A DNA stretch of 32,854 nt from an uncultured Bacilli bacterium (lineage in GTDB: Bacteria > Bacillota_I > Bacilli_A > RF39 > UBA660). The translations under genes and the position numbers were made by a program. Location: positions 1 to 32,854 of the forward strand of contig CANQIY010000002.1 of assembly GCA_947624125.1 (NCBI GenBank), read 5' to 3'. Positions 24,755-32,854 of the stretch are shown piece after piece (the first letter of the stretch is position 1; each line of letters starts with the position of its first letter). Below the pieces are notes generated by a model. That model saw only the letters and a list, made by a program, of their open reading frames with translations. It had not been told where the DNA came from and did no database searches.

Positions 24755-25753
24755 ATGAAAGTAAGTATTATTGTTCCAGTATATAATAGTGAAAAATATT
24801 TAAAAGATTGTTTAGATTCTTTAGTTAATCAAACATTAAAAGAAATCGAAATAATTGCTATTGATGATGCATCGAGTGATAAAAGTTTAGAAATATTAAA
24901 AGATTATGAAAAGAAGTATCCTAATAAAGTTAAAGTTTATGTTAATCATAAAAATTTAGGACAGGGTGCTACTAGAAATAGGGGAATTGAACTTGCAACA
25001 GGAGAATATATTGGTTTTTTAGATAGCGATGATTATGTTAATTTTAATATGTATGCTAAAATGTATGAAATGGCTAAAAGAAATGATAAACCTGAGGTCA
25101 TAACAACAGGACTAATTTTTGTTAAAAATAATGATTATTTAGTTAACAATTTTAAAGAAATAGCCCAAACAAAAGGAAGAATATTAAATGTTAAAGTAAA
25201 TCCTAAAATAGTATTAGATGAATCACCATCTGTATGTAATAAATTATTTAGAAGTAACATTCTCAAAAAAGCCCCATTTATTGAAGGAAGAATGTGGGAA
25301 GATATTGCTTTTACTTATGCCAAAATGTTTAAAGCTAATAAAATATTAAAATTTAATGATGCTGATTATTTCTATCGACGTCGAGCTAATGAAGGTGTTT
25401 CTTCTAAAAATAATCAATTTAATAATCATTTATTTGATATTTTTGAAGTTTGCGATTATTTAGAAAAAGAATTAAAGGAAGCTAATATATATGAACAATA
25501 TGAATATTATATAAGATTTATTCAGATTTCTTATTCATTATATCGCGTTACTGAAGTTTTAACTTGGAATATAGATGAAAAAGAAAAAGAAGAATTAGTT
25601 AATAAAATGTGTAATTTAATAGTGAAAAAATATGGCGATTGGCGATGCTATCCTGAAGAACTTTTAACTAGTAAAATAGGAATTATAGAACTTGATAAAA
25701 TAAATGAATATTTTATGAAATCAAAGCAAAATACACCATCTATGAAAATATAA
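24755..25753 (+). CDS. Family 2 glycosyltransferase
   Basis: The 332-aa protein has the GT-A fold N-terminus of GT2 enzymes: SIIVPVYNSEKYLKDCLDSL, IIAIDDASSDKS with the nucleotide-binding Asp pair, NLGQGATRNRGIE, and the metal-binding FLDSDDYV (Asp90-Asp93). A helical C-terminal region contains MWEDIAF, the likely acceptor-site ED motif. There is no membrane segment. It probably adds a sugar to a surface polysaccharide or teichoic-acid-like polymer; donor and acceptor are unknown. It is alone, without other polysaccharide genes. Confidence 0.92.
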   Translation: MKVSIIVPVYNSEKYLKDCLDSLVNQTLKEIEIIAIDDASSDKSLEILKDYEKKYPNKVKVYVNHKNLGQGATRNRGIELATGEYIGFLDSDDYVNFNMYAKMYEMAKRNDKPEVITTGLIFVKNNDYLVNNFKEIAQTKGRILNVKVNPKIVLDESPSVCNKLFRSNILKKAPFIEGRMWEDIAFTYAKMFKANKILKFNDADYFYRRRANEGVSSKNNQFNNHLFDIFEVCDYLEKELKEANIYEQYEYYIRFIQISYSLYRVTEVLTWNIDEKEKEELVNKMCNLIVKKYGDWRCYPEELLTSKIGIIELDKINEYFMKSKQNTPSMKI

Positions 25754-25843
25754 GATTAAGAAAATAAAAATAGAGTTAAATGAACTTTAAAAAAGAATAA
25801 AAGTGTTATATAATATTATTTATTATTTTTAAAGGGGTGTTAT

Positions 25844-28207
25844 ATGCAAAAAAGTGAGATAATGGAAATTATCAATAAGAAAACAGCCGAAGCTAAAAAA
25901 ATTATTAATGAAATTAATGAATTAAAAAAGATGCTTAATAATTATGATAGTCAAAATAGAGCTATGTTTACAAATGAAGAAAAAGTAAATCTTTTTATGG
26001 ATTATTTTAAAGGTAGAGATAATATATATCCTTATCTTTCTATTGATAAAAAAGATACGAGTAAAAAATATTATATACCTAAGTGCGCTAATGAATGGAA
26101 TAAAAATGTTTGCTATAAGACAATGGGCAAAAAATGTAGGGATTGTCCCAATTGGTTAGATAAACCTATTGATAAAGAAGTAATTAGAAATCATTTATTT
26201 AATAATATACCAATTGGTATTTATCCTATGTTAGAAGATGAAACATGTTATTTTCTTGCCTTTGATTTTGATGATAAGAAAAATGAAAATACTATTAAAG
26301 AAGATGTTCTTGCTTTTGCTAGTGTTTGTGATAAATATAATGTGCCAATTGCGATTGAAAGAAGTAGGTCTGGGCATGGAATGCATATATGGATTTTTTT
26401 TGAAAATAATATAAAAGCTTCCATAGCAAGAAAGATGGGAAGTTTATTATTATCAAAAACGATGGAAATCCGTGATACTTTAAAAATAGACTCTTTTGAT
26501 AGAATGTTTCCTAATCAAGATACTTTACCTAAAGGTGGTTATGGTAATTTAATTATGCTTCCTTTTCAAAACGACCCGATGAAATACAATAATACAGTTT
26601 TTTTAGATAGAAATTTTTTAGCCTATAAAGACCAATACGCTTATTTAGCCAAAGTTAAAAAAATGAATTATGATGAAGTAGCAAGTATTATAAGAATATT
26701 ATCTATGAATACAATTGATATTAGTAATGAATATATGGAATTAAAAAAAGAAATAAATAATAAAGAAAAAAATAATTTTGATTTTCCAAATAACATTAAT
26801 GTTATATTAGATAATATGATTTATATAGATAAAGCTAATTTAAGTTCAGCAGTTAAAAATTGTTTTAGAAGACTAGCTACTTTTGCTAATCCGGAATTTT
26901 TTAAGAAACAAAGGATGAGAATGTCTGTTCATAATATTCCGATGATTATAGACTGTAGTAAAGAAGATGATAAGTATTTGATGCTCCCGAGAGGAAAACT
27001 AGAATATCTAAGTGTTTTATGTAATCAAAATAATATAAAAATGAATATTATTGATAAAAGAAATAAAGGCGAAAAAATAAATATAAAATTTAATGGGGAA
27101 TTAAGAGAAGAACAAAAACAAGCCCTAAATGGCATGTTGAAATATGAAAATGGTATTCTTGAGGCACCGACGGGATTTGGCAAAACAGTTATATGTTGTA
27201 AATTAATTGAAGAAAGAAATGTTAATACACTTATTATTACTTTTAATTTATCCCTTTTAAAACAATGGAAAGAAAGATTAAAAGAATTTTTAAATATTTC
27301 TCTAGTTGGACAGATTGGTGATGGAAAGAATACTTTGACAAATAAAATTGATGTGGCTAGTATTAAAGCAATATATAATGAGGGAAAATTTAATGATATG
27401 GTTAAAAACTATGGTATGATAATTATCGATGAGTGTCATCATTCATCTGCTTATACATATGAGGCGGCATTAAATATGGTCAATGCTAAATATGTGTATG
27501 GCGTATCAGCAACCCCAGAAAAAGAAAATGGTCATACTCCCATTATCAAAATGCAGTGTGGTGATATTAGATATAAAGTTGATATGAAGGAATATAATAA
27601 AAAATTAAATTTATCAATGAAAGTTTATAATAGAAGTGTTCATTTGAATTTTGTTAATAAAAATGTAACGGATTATAAGATTAATGAAATATATGATTTA
27701 ATAACCAAAGATGTGATAAGAAATGAAAAAGTTATTAAAGATGTAAAAAGGGAATTTGAAAAGGGGAAAAATATATTAGTTTTAACAGAAAGAATTGAAC
27801 ATTTAGAATATTTATTTACCAAATTATCTAAGATAACGGATAATATAATTATATATCGAGGCGGATTAGGTAAAAAGGTTTTAAAAAAATATGATGAATT
27901 AAATGATAATATAAAGAAAAATAATGAAAATAAAATTATAATTGCTACGAGTTCTTGCATTGGGGAAGGATTTGATGATTCTAGTTTGGAAGTTTTATTT
28001 TTAACGATGCCTATTTCAAGTATAAATAGAATAGTACAGTATACGGGAAGATTACATCGAAAGAATGAAAATAAAAAAGAAATAATTGTTTATGATTATG
28101 TTGATGATAATTTTGCAATGATTAGAAATATGTTTTTAAAAAGAAAGAAGGCATATGAAAAAGTTGGGTATGAAATTGTGGAAAATAATGGGCAAATGTC
28201 ATTATAA
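25844..28207 (+). CDS. TOTE-type primase-helicase (AEP primase fused to SF2 helicase)
   Basis: The 787-aa protein begins with a short coiled coil (about 8-32). Next comes an archaeo-eukaryotic primase domain: a Cys set (Cys81, Cys90, Cys98, Cys101 ending CRDCPNW), the DxD metal motif in FDFDD (Asp141, Asp143), SGHGMHIWIFF with His181, and MFPNQD with Asp226. The second half is an SF2 helicase with Walker A APTGFGKT (about 442), DECHH (about 529), VSATPE and motif VI QYTGRLHRK (about 735). The AEP-helicase fusion is the core of TOTE conflict systems, proposed to act in defence. No nuclease domain follows the helicase, so a nuclease partner would have to be separate. Confidence 0.85.
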   Translation: MQKSEIMEIINKKTAEAKKIINEINELKKMLNNYDSQNRAMFTNEEKVNLFMDYFKGRDNIYPYLSIDKKDTSKKYYIPKCANEWNKNVCYKTMGKKCRDCPNWLDKPIDKEVIRNHLFNNIPIGIYPMLEDETCYFLAFDFDDKKNENTIKEDVLAFASVCDKYNVPIAIERSRSGHGMHIWIFFENNIKASIARKMGSLLLSKTMEIRDTLKIDSFDRMFPNQDTLPKGGYGNLIMLPFQNDPMKYNNTVFLDRNFLAYKDQYAYLAKVKKMNYDEVASIIRILSMNTIDISNEYMELKKEINNKEKNNFDFPNNINVILDNMIYIDKANLSSAVKNCFRRLATFANPEFFKKQRMRMSVHNIPMIIDCSKEDDKYLMLPRGKLEYLSVLCNQNNIKMNIIDKRNKGEKINIKFNGELREEQKQALNGMLKYENGILEAPTGFGKTVICCKLIEERNVNTLIITFNLSLLKQWKERLKEFLNISLVGQIGDGKNTLTNKIDVASIKAIYNEGKFNDMVKNYGMIIIDECHHSSAYTYEAALNMVNAKYVYGVSATPEKENGHTPIIKMQCGDIRYKVDMKEYNKKLNLSMKVYNRSVHLNFVNKNVTDYKINEIYDLITKDVIRNEKVIKDVKREFEKGKNILVLTERIEHLEYLFTKLSKITDNIIIYRGGLGKKVLKKYDELNDNIKKNNENKIIIATSSCIGEGFDDSSLEVLFLTMPISSINRIVQYTGRLHRKNENKKEIIVYDYVDDNFAMIRNMFLKRKKAYEKVGYEIVENNGQMSL

Positions 28208-28394
28208 TTTTTAAATTTGTGTTACGATAAAATGAAACATTATTATGTATAAAAATGAAGAAGAATTAAGTAAAATTATAGATGAAATGCAGTAAACGAA
28301 GTAACTTATGAGTGAAATAAAGAAAATTAGTGAAAAAAATAAAAATCTTAATAAAGAGATATGGTATTTCTGTAAAAGTGTAGGAATATTTACA

Positions 28395-29639
28395 TTAATC
28401 TTCTTTTTCTATTATTTTTTCTAATTCAATTCCAATTTTTTCTATTATACCTACTACAAGAGCGTTACCCATCATAAAATTTCTTTTTTTATCAGTCATT
28501 CCCGTATTTGTCCAATTATCTGGAAATCCATTAATTCTTTCACATTCAATAGGGGTTAATAATCTTATTTTTTTAGTCTTATAGTCTTCAATAATATGAG
28601 TAGTTCTGCTGATTCCACCTTCGCTAGTTAGCATTGTTCTAGCTGGTACTTCTAAATTATCTGGACAAGGCATAGCTCCCTCGGCATAAAAATATTTTTC
28701 ACCATTAGGCTTGGTTCTAAGAATCCTTTTATTACCTTTTAAATATTGAAACTTTTTATATTCCTTATCACTTAAAAAGAATTTTTTATCGACTTCTTCA
28801 TGTTGAATTAATTTTTTTAATGGGTAAATATCATTACATTCTGAAACTACTTTAAAAGTATAAGTTTTTCCATTGCACATGAGACCAGCATTATAAAATT
28901 GTGCCTTAAATTTATTACTAACTTCTACTAAATTTTTAAAAGAATTTTTTGATAAATTGGCAGTTTTAAATTCTAATTCTTCATCTTTAATTGGAAATTG
29001 TTTAACAAATATACCATCATTAAAGATTATATCTTTTGGATTTATTTTGGCAATGGATTTATAATATTTAGTAGATTTATGATAGGCAAAGATAAATACT
29101 CTTCTTCTTTTTTGTGGTAAACCATATTCACCAGCATTAATAACTCTCCATTGAACACCATATCCACAATCCATAAAACTTCTTAAAATAATACCAAAAT
29201 CTCTGCCTCTTTGTTTTGCGGGTGATAATAGCAACCTATCAACATTTTCTAACAAAACGAAGGGTGGCTTCTTTGCTTTTAATACATCATTAATAGCCCA
29301 CCATAAAACGCCTTTTTTGCCTTCAATACCTTTACTATTTGAAAGCGTTTGAGCAACAGAGTAATCTTGACACGGAAAACCTCCCACTAAAAGGGTATGG
29401 TTTGGAATTTTTTCTTTATCAACTTGGAATATATCAACATTACTCACATTTTTTTCTCCAAATCTTTTAACATAACAATCAAAAGCTTCTTGTGTTTTTG
29501 TTGAAGGCTCCCATTGGTTGGCCCATAAAAATTCCCAATTACCTTTTTCTTTAACTTTATTTTTAGTGAGTTCAACTTTATTTAAACCACATCTAAATCC
29601 ACCGACACCAGCAAATAGCTCTACTACGGTTTTCTTCAT
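28395..29639 (-). CDS. DNA (cytosine-5) methyltransferase
   Basis: The 414-aa protein starts at ATG 29639 after AGGAGG. Motif I ELFAGVGGFRCGL, motif IV GGFPCQDYS with the nucleophile Cys90, motif VI LLENVDRLL (Glu131), motif VIII QKRRRVFIFA (176-185) and the C-terminal GNALVVG motif X are all present in order. The stretch between VIII and X (about 190-370) is the target recognition domain. Length is usual for a type II modification enzyme. No recognisable restriction enzyme is adjacent; the protein of unknown function at 30090 is the only candidate. It methylates DNA at an unknown site and may be an orphan or part of the defence island. Confidence 0.95.
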   Translation of the reverse strand: MKKTVVELFAGVGGFRCGLNKVELTKNKVKEKGNWEFLWANQWEPSTKTQEAFDCYVKRFGEKNVSNVDIFQVDKEKIPNHTLLVGGFPCQDYSVAQTLSNSKGIEGKKGVLWWAINDVLKAKKPPFVLLENVDRLLLSPAKQRGRDFGIILRSFMDCGYGVQWRVINAGEYGLPQKRRRVFIFAYHKSTKYYKSIAKINPKDIIFNDGIFVKQFPIKDEELEFKTANLSKNSFKNLVEVSNKFKAQFYNAGLMCNGKTYTFKVVSECNDIYPLKKLIQHEEVDKKFFLSDKEYKKFQYLKGNKRILRTKPNGEKYFYAEGAMPCPDNLEVPARTMLTSEGGISRTTHIIEDYKTKKIRLLTPIECERINGFPDNWTNTGMTDKKRNFMMGNALVVGIIEKIGIELEKIIEKED

Positions 29640-30089
29640 GTTTATTCCTCCTATAATTGTTTAAATCTACTATATTGTTTATAATATGATGGAAAAAATT
29701 AATTTCCTACTTATATTTTAAACCAATCTTTAAATTAAAACAAGATCAAAAAAAGAATTTTATAAGAAAGGTTCGATTAGACAATAGGAAGAAATGGAGC
29801 TTACCACTAAATAAATAGGTAGTAGATAACTACTATGTTATATATGGCAATAAGAAAAGATTTAAAAATTATTTCATTTTTATTGACTTTAACCATATTA
29901 TGAATTATATTAAAGGTGATAAACGAAAAACTTTGTTGGTATAAATGAAAATGAAGAGTATTGTGTAATATATGCAAAAGTAATTAAATTATCAGTAGTG
30001 AGTCATTAACTGGTTAGAAATACAAGAACAATATTTTTGGATTTATAATAAAAGAAATATTTAAAGAATTTAGTTAGGAGACAATTATT
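29640..30089. other. 450-bp gap with decayed coding remnants
   Basis: The region holds the methyltransferase promoter side and then no intact gene. From about 29930 short protein-like pieces appear in different plus frames (EEYCVIYAKVIKLSVV; NWLEIQEQYFWIYNK), broken by stops and frameshifts, consistent with a degraded gene. I cannot name it. RBS TTAGGAG near 30073-30080 serves the next gene. Confidence 0.35.
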
Positions 30090-30830
30090 ATGGAAGAATT
30101 AAAATGGTTAACACCAAAATGTTGTGAAGAAAAAAGGAATTATAGGATAAAGCAAGCAAAGCAATTTGATAAAGGAATAGATAAGCCAGTCACAATTAAT
30201 TTATCCTTTGAAAATAATATTAAATATGGATTTCGTAATCCTGGCAAAGATGATGGTAAACCTATTAAAAATAGTAAAAATAAAAGAAGAGATATGACTC
30301 CATTTGTTGAAGCAGAAAATAATCCTATATCGACAGGTGAATTTAAAAATATATGGGGAGTATTATTAACATTACAACAAATTTTGGATAAAAGTATATT
30401 ATTAAAACTATATAGATTAATTTATAAACTTGCATTCATGGTAGATTTTGATTTTAATGAAGAAAATAAATGTTATATGCCAAATAGCACATTTATTAAT
30501 GATATACAATATATACAAGAAGAGATAAATAAAGCTGGTTCTGATATTAATATTAAATCATTTATAATATTACTTGATTTACTTGGATGGAATGAAGATT
30601 ATAAATATCAGTTAACAGATGATGTAGCAGATAGTCCGTGGACAGGAAGACTTAATTGTTTGATTTGTATGATATCAGTACCTATTGAGTTAAATAAGCT
30701 TAATATTAAAAAGGGAGAGAAAATAAATTTTGATAGTTTACTTGAAATGTGTTATGCATTTTGTATGTCTAGAGGAATATTTGTATTAAAGAAAAGTGAA
30801 TTAATTCAAGAATTAGAATTGGAGGAATAA
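30090..30830 (+). CDS. Unrecognised 246-aa protein in the defence island
   Basis: It starts at ATG 30090 after TTAGGAGAC. The N-terminus is basic and Lys/Arg-rich (about 1-90), and the rest is helical with hydrophobic segments that look buried rather than transmembrane (LTLQQILDKSILLKLYRLIYKLAFM, here as two joined helices). No PD-(D/E)xK, HNH or GIY-YIG motif is obvious. Position between the C5 methyltransferase and the CBASS unit suggests a defence role, possibly a restriction partner, but no sequence motif supports this directly. Confidence 0.65.
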   Translation: MEELKWLTPKCCEEKRNYRIKQAKQFDKGIDKPVTINLSFENNIKYGFRNPGKDDGKPIKNSKNKRRDMTPFVEAENNPISTGEFKNIWGVLLTLQQILDKSILLKLYRLIYKLAFMVDFDFNEENKCYMPNSTFINDIQYIQEEINKAGSDINIKSFIILLDLLGWNEDYKYQLTDDVADSPWTGRLNCLICMISVPIELNKLNIKKGEKINFDSLLEMCYAFCMSRGIFVLKKSELIQELELEE

Positions 30831-31194
30831 GTAATATATTTCTCCTTTTTATAAACCATTAAGGGTGTATGAATGAACTAAGATTTATCTAATTTTCATT
30901 TCACAAAATAATTTTAATTTTCATACCTTATATTAGGTGATAAAACTATGAATGAAAGAGTAAGTAAAAAGGTGGTAATTGATGCTGGACACCCGAGTTT
31001 TGATAAACCCGATAAATTAAAACTTGGGTTGTAGCAAAAAAGAATCTATGATTTATGATAAAAATTATAATAAGATACTTGGGTAAGTGTCTATTAATTT
31101 GAAAAAAATTAGGAAAATAATTTTCTTTTGTGGTAATTTATGGTATTATATAAAATTAAGAAATTGTTTTGATATGCATAGATATGGAGGTCAT
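30831..31194. other. 364-bp gap with an amidase-like fragment
   Basis: At 30948-31034 a frame starts MNERVSKK and continues VVIDAGHPSFDKP before a stop. VVIDAGH is the hallmark start of Amidase_3 N-acetylmuramoyl-L-alanine amidases, whose zinc ligand is this His. The rest of the domain is missing, and a frame carrying CSKKESMIYDKNYNK continues out of register, so this looks like a truncated relic. An imperfect 11-bp inverted repeat (30991-31001 with 31019-31029) lies inside it. Confidence 0.35.
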
Positions 31195-32076
31195 ATGAGT
31201 ATAACCAATAAATTTACTGAATTTTGCAATAACATTAAAATTAGCAAAGAAAATTTAGATTGTATAAGCGATAGATATCATAAAATAACAAGAAGAATAA
31301 ATATAGACTATTGGAATACGGAATCTGATATTAACCATAGTTTATATGTTGGATCATTTGGAAGAGATACGGAGATTTATTGTAGTGATATAGATATGTT
31401 GGTTGAATTACCTTATTTTGTTTATGAAAAATATAATAATTATCAAGGAAATGGACAATCTGCATTATTACAAGATGTTAAAAAGGTGATAGAAAAAACC
31501 TATGTTTATTCTAACTTAAAAGGTGATGGTCAAATAATTAGTTTGCCTTTTAGTGATGGAATAAATTTTGAAATTCTACCTGCTTTTGTAAATACTGATA
31601 ATATTAGTTTTACTTTTCCTAATTCAAATAATGGCGGAAGTTGGAAAAAAACAAATCCGAGGGCTGAAATTAATGCCGTGAATGAATTAAATAAAACTTG
31701 TAATGGTAATTTAAAAAAATTATGCAGAATGGTAAGAGCATGGAAAAAATACAATAATGTTGATATAAGTGGTATTTTGATAGATATATTATGTTATAGA
31801 TTTTTAGAAAATTGGGAATATCGTGCAAATTCTTTAGAATATTTTGATTGGTTAACAAGAGACTTTTTTAAGTATTTATCTGAAATTGATTTGAATCAGT
31901 CTGAATGGTATATAATGGGTAGCAATAGAAAAATAGTTGATAATGGATATTTTCAAGGTAAAGCAAAAAAGGCCTATGAAACATCTTTAGAAGCAATAGA
32001 ATATGAAAATAAAAAGTATGAATGGTCTGCTAATCAAAAATGGAGGGATATATATGGAACGAAATTTCCACAATAG
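31195..32076 (+). CDS. CD-NTase (SMODS/OAS-like nucleotidyltransferase), CBASS sensor
   Basis: The 293-aa protein starts at ATG 31195, four bases after GGAGG, in preference to the open frame from GTG 31087. The nucleotidyltransferase signature is clear: VGSFGRDT (Gly53-Ser54), SDIDML with Asp65 and Asp67, and the third acidic residue Glu126 in INFEILPAF. A helical C-terminal domain with WKKYNNVDISG follows. Such enzymes make cyclic di- or trinucleotide signals on phage infection. Its end overlaps the SLATT effector gene by 23 bases. Cap2/Cap3-type accessory genes are not seen, so the unit would be a minimal (type I) CBASS. The nucleotide product cannot be predicted from sequence alone. Confidence 0.88.
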   Translation: MSITNKFTEFCNNIKISKENLDCISDRYHKITRRINIDYWNTESDINHSLYVGSFGRDTEIYCSDIDMLVELPYFVYEKYNNYQGNGQSALLQDVKKVIEKTYVYSNLKGDGQIISLPFSDGINFEILPAFVNTDNISFTFPNSNNGGSWKKTNPRAEINAVNELNKTCNGNLKKLCRMVRAWKKYNNVDISGILIDILCYRFLENWEYRANSLEYFDWLTRDFFKYLSEIDLNQSEWYIMGSNRKIVDNGYFQGKAKKAYETSLEAIEYENKKYEWSANQKWRDIYGTKFPQ

Positions 32077-32635
32077 CCAAGGATATAAATTAGAATCGCA
32101 ATTAAGAGAGGCCTTTGGTAAAGTTGTTTATACTCAAACATGTCACAATAAAATGGCTGAAAGATTTGCTAAAAGAGATAATAATATTAAAATTTTTCAA
32201 ATTGTGCTTTCTGCAATGACAACGGGAGGCTTTATTACAACTATAATATGTGATGATACGATTGTTAAAATAATAGGCTCAATAATATCATTTTTATTAT
32301 TAATATTTAATTCTTACACTAAAAATTTTAATTTAATTGAAAAAGCAGAGTCTCATAAAAATGCTGCTAATTTGTTGTGGAAAATTAGAGAAGAGTATAT
32401 ATCAGTATTAACTGATTTTGAAATATTGGATGTAGATAAAATTATTTCAATACGAAATGATTTACAAAACAGAACATACGAAATTTATAATAGTTCTCCA
32501 AGAACAGATAAAAAAAGTTATTTACAAGCTCAAAAAAGTTTAAAAACTGAAGAAGAACAAACTTTTTCTGAAAAAGAAATTGATAATATGCTCCCTAATT
32601 CAATTAGACGAGAAAATAGAAAATATAAGGAATAA
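32054..32635 (+). CDS. SLATT two-TM effector of the CBASS unit
   Basis: The 193-aa protein starts at ATG 32054, seven bases after GGAGG; an earlier in-frame ATG at 32003 lies deep in the CD-NTase gene. The arrangement is an N-terminal amphipathic helix, two adjacent TM segments (about residues 47-66 and 69-88) and a long helical cytoplasmic domain (HKNAANLLWKIREEYISVL), as in SLATT (SMODS and SLOG-associating two-TM) effectors. These are proposed to form pores on nucleotide binding, leading to membrane damage and abortive infection. Overlap with the CD-NTase gene indicates coupled expression. Confidence 0.85.
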   Translation: MERNFHNSQGYKLESQLREAFGKVVYTQTCHNKMAERFAKRDNNIKIFQIVLSAMTTGGFITTIICDDTIVKIIGSIISFLLLIFNSYTKNFNLIEKAESHKNAANLLWKIREEYISVLTDFEILDVDKIISIRNDLQNRTYEIYNSSPRTDKKSYLQAQKSLKTEEEQTFSEKEIDNMLPNSIRRENRKYKE

Positions 32636-32702
32636 TTATAAAGTTTTAGAATAACTGCTATTTTTAATGTTTTTTGATGAAGAAGAAAGCGAGGATTGAT
32701 AA

Positions 32703-32854
32703 ATGAGTTTAAATTATGGAATATTTAGAAGTCAACCGATAATGACTATCAATGATTTAGCACAAATCGGTTCACACAATAAAAGAGAAAAGAAAGTATA
32801 TAAAAGTAATAAAGATATTAAATTAGAATTAACAAAAAATAATATTGAATTAGT
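32703..32854 (+). CDS. MobV/Pre-type relaxase, N-terminal part
   Basis: ATG 32703 follows a weak GCGAGG. The 50 residues visible (MSLNYGIFRSQPI, then INDLAQIGSHNKREKK) match the N-terminus of MobV/Pre plasmid mobilisation enzymes, in which an N-terminal Asn/Tyr-rich segment and the HNxRE motif are conserved. The gene runs out of the window. Relaxases of this kind nick at an oriT, so the flanking defence genes probably lie on a mobilisable element or the relic of one. Confidence 0.75.
   Translation, partial: MSLNYGIFRSQPIMTINDLAQIGSHNKREKKVYKSNKDIKLELTKNNIEL

Noticed and set aside
28308..28424. 38-codon ORF with a C-terminal hydrophobic tail
   Set aside because: It overlaps the 3' end of the methyltransferase gene, has no ribosome binding site, and its hydrophobic tail is only the complement of the Lys/Glu-rich methyltransferase end.

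Overview
The window is very AT-rich DNA from a low-GC Gram-positive lineage, most likely an uncultured gut Bacillota/Mycoplasmatota-type bacterium of the RF39 kind (inference). Supporting signs are AGGAGG-type ribosome binding sites, a T-box leader upstream of pheST, a sortase-type PQTG surface protein, a SipW-type signal peptidase, COG2509 and CmpB-type proteins, and many small membrane proteins. TGA is a stop codon and tryptophan is TGG, so the standard bacterial code applies.

Positions 1-1305 hold part of a diversity-generating retroelement (DGR). The 3' end of a formylglycine-generating-enzyme/C-type-lectin-like surface gene is a variable repeat (448-588). A non-coding template repeat (827-967) lies 379 bp downstream. 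The two match at every non-adenine template position and differ at 12 template adenines, which is the adenine-specific mutagenic homing signature. A perfect 12-bp hairpin follows the target gene and a bidirectional terminator closes the template transcript. No reverse transcriptase is visible; it must lie left of position 1 or act in trans.

Positions 1491-9601 carry envelope genes: a sortase-type protein, a three-gene operon with two zinc-ribbon membrane proteins, an AAA/DUF4143 ATPase with a palindromic operator-like region, tRNA-Cys, a membrane-anchored XRE regulator, and a SipW-type signal peptidase next to a likely exported partner. Positions 9697-13928 carry rubrerythrin and the T-box-controlled pheS-pheT operon.

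At 13961-16078 a GLUG-repeat surface protein is driven by a promoter whose 15-bp spacer contains eight consecutive G. Slippage of this tract would tune -35/-10 spacing, so this is a candidate phase-variable promoter. The window therefore has two separate surface-diversification devices. A structured intergenic element (16149-16239) may encode a small RNA.

Positions 16287-25753 are mostly housekeeping: a COG2509 flavoprotein, a radical SAM/SPASM protein, DUF308 and MscS membrane proteins, a DUF362 protein, a CmpB-like protein, a short Rel-family (p)ppGpp enzyme and a glycosyltransferase. The Rel enzyme has an intact hydrolase site but a Glu-to-Gln change in the synthetase site, and is preceded by a leader ORF overlapping a strong terminator hairpin. 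Several tiny ORFs are present, including a cluster at 19161-19497.

Positions 25844 to the end look like a defence and mobility island: a TOTE-type primase-helicase, a C5 DNA methyltransferase, an unrecognised 246-aa protein, a two-gene CBASS-like unit (CD-NTase plus SLATT two-TM effector), and the start of a MobV/Pre relaxase, with decayed sequence in the gaps.
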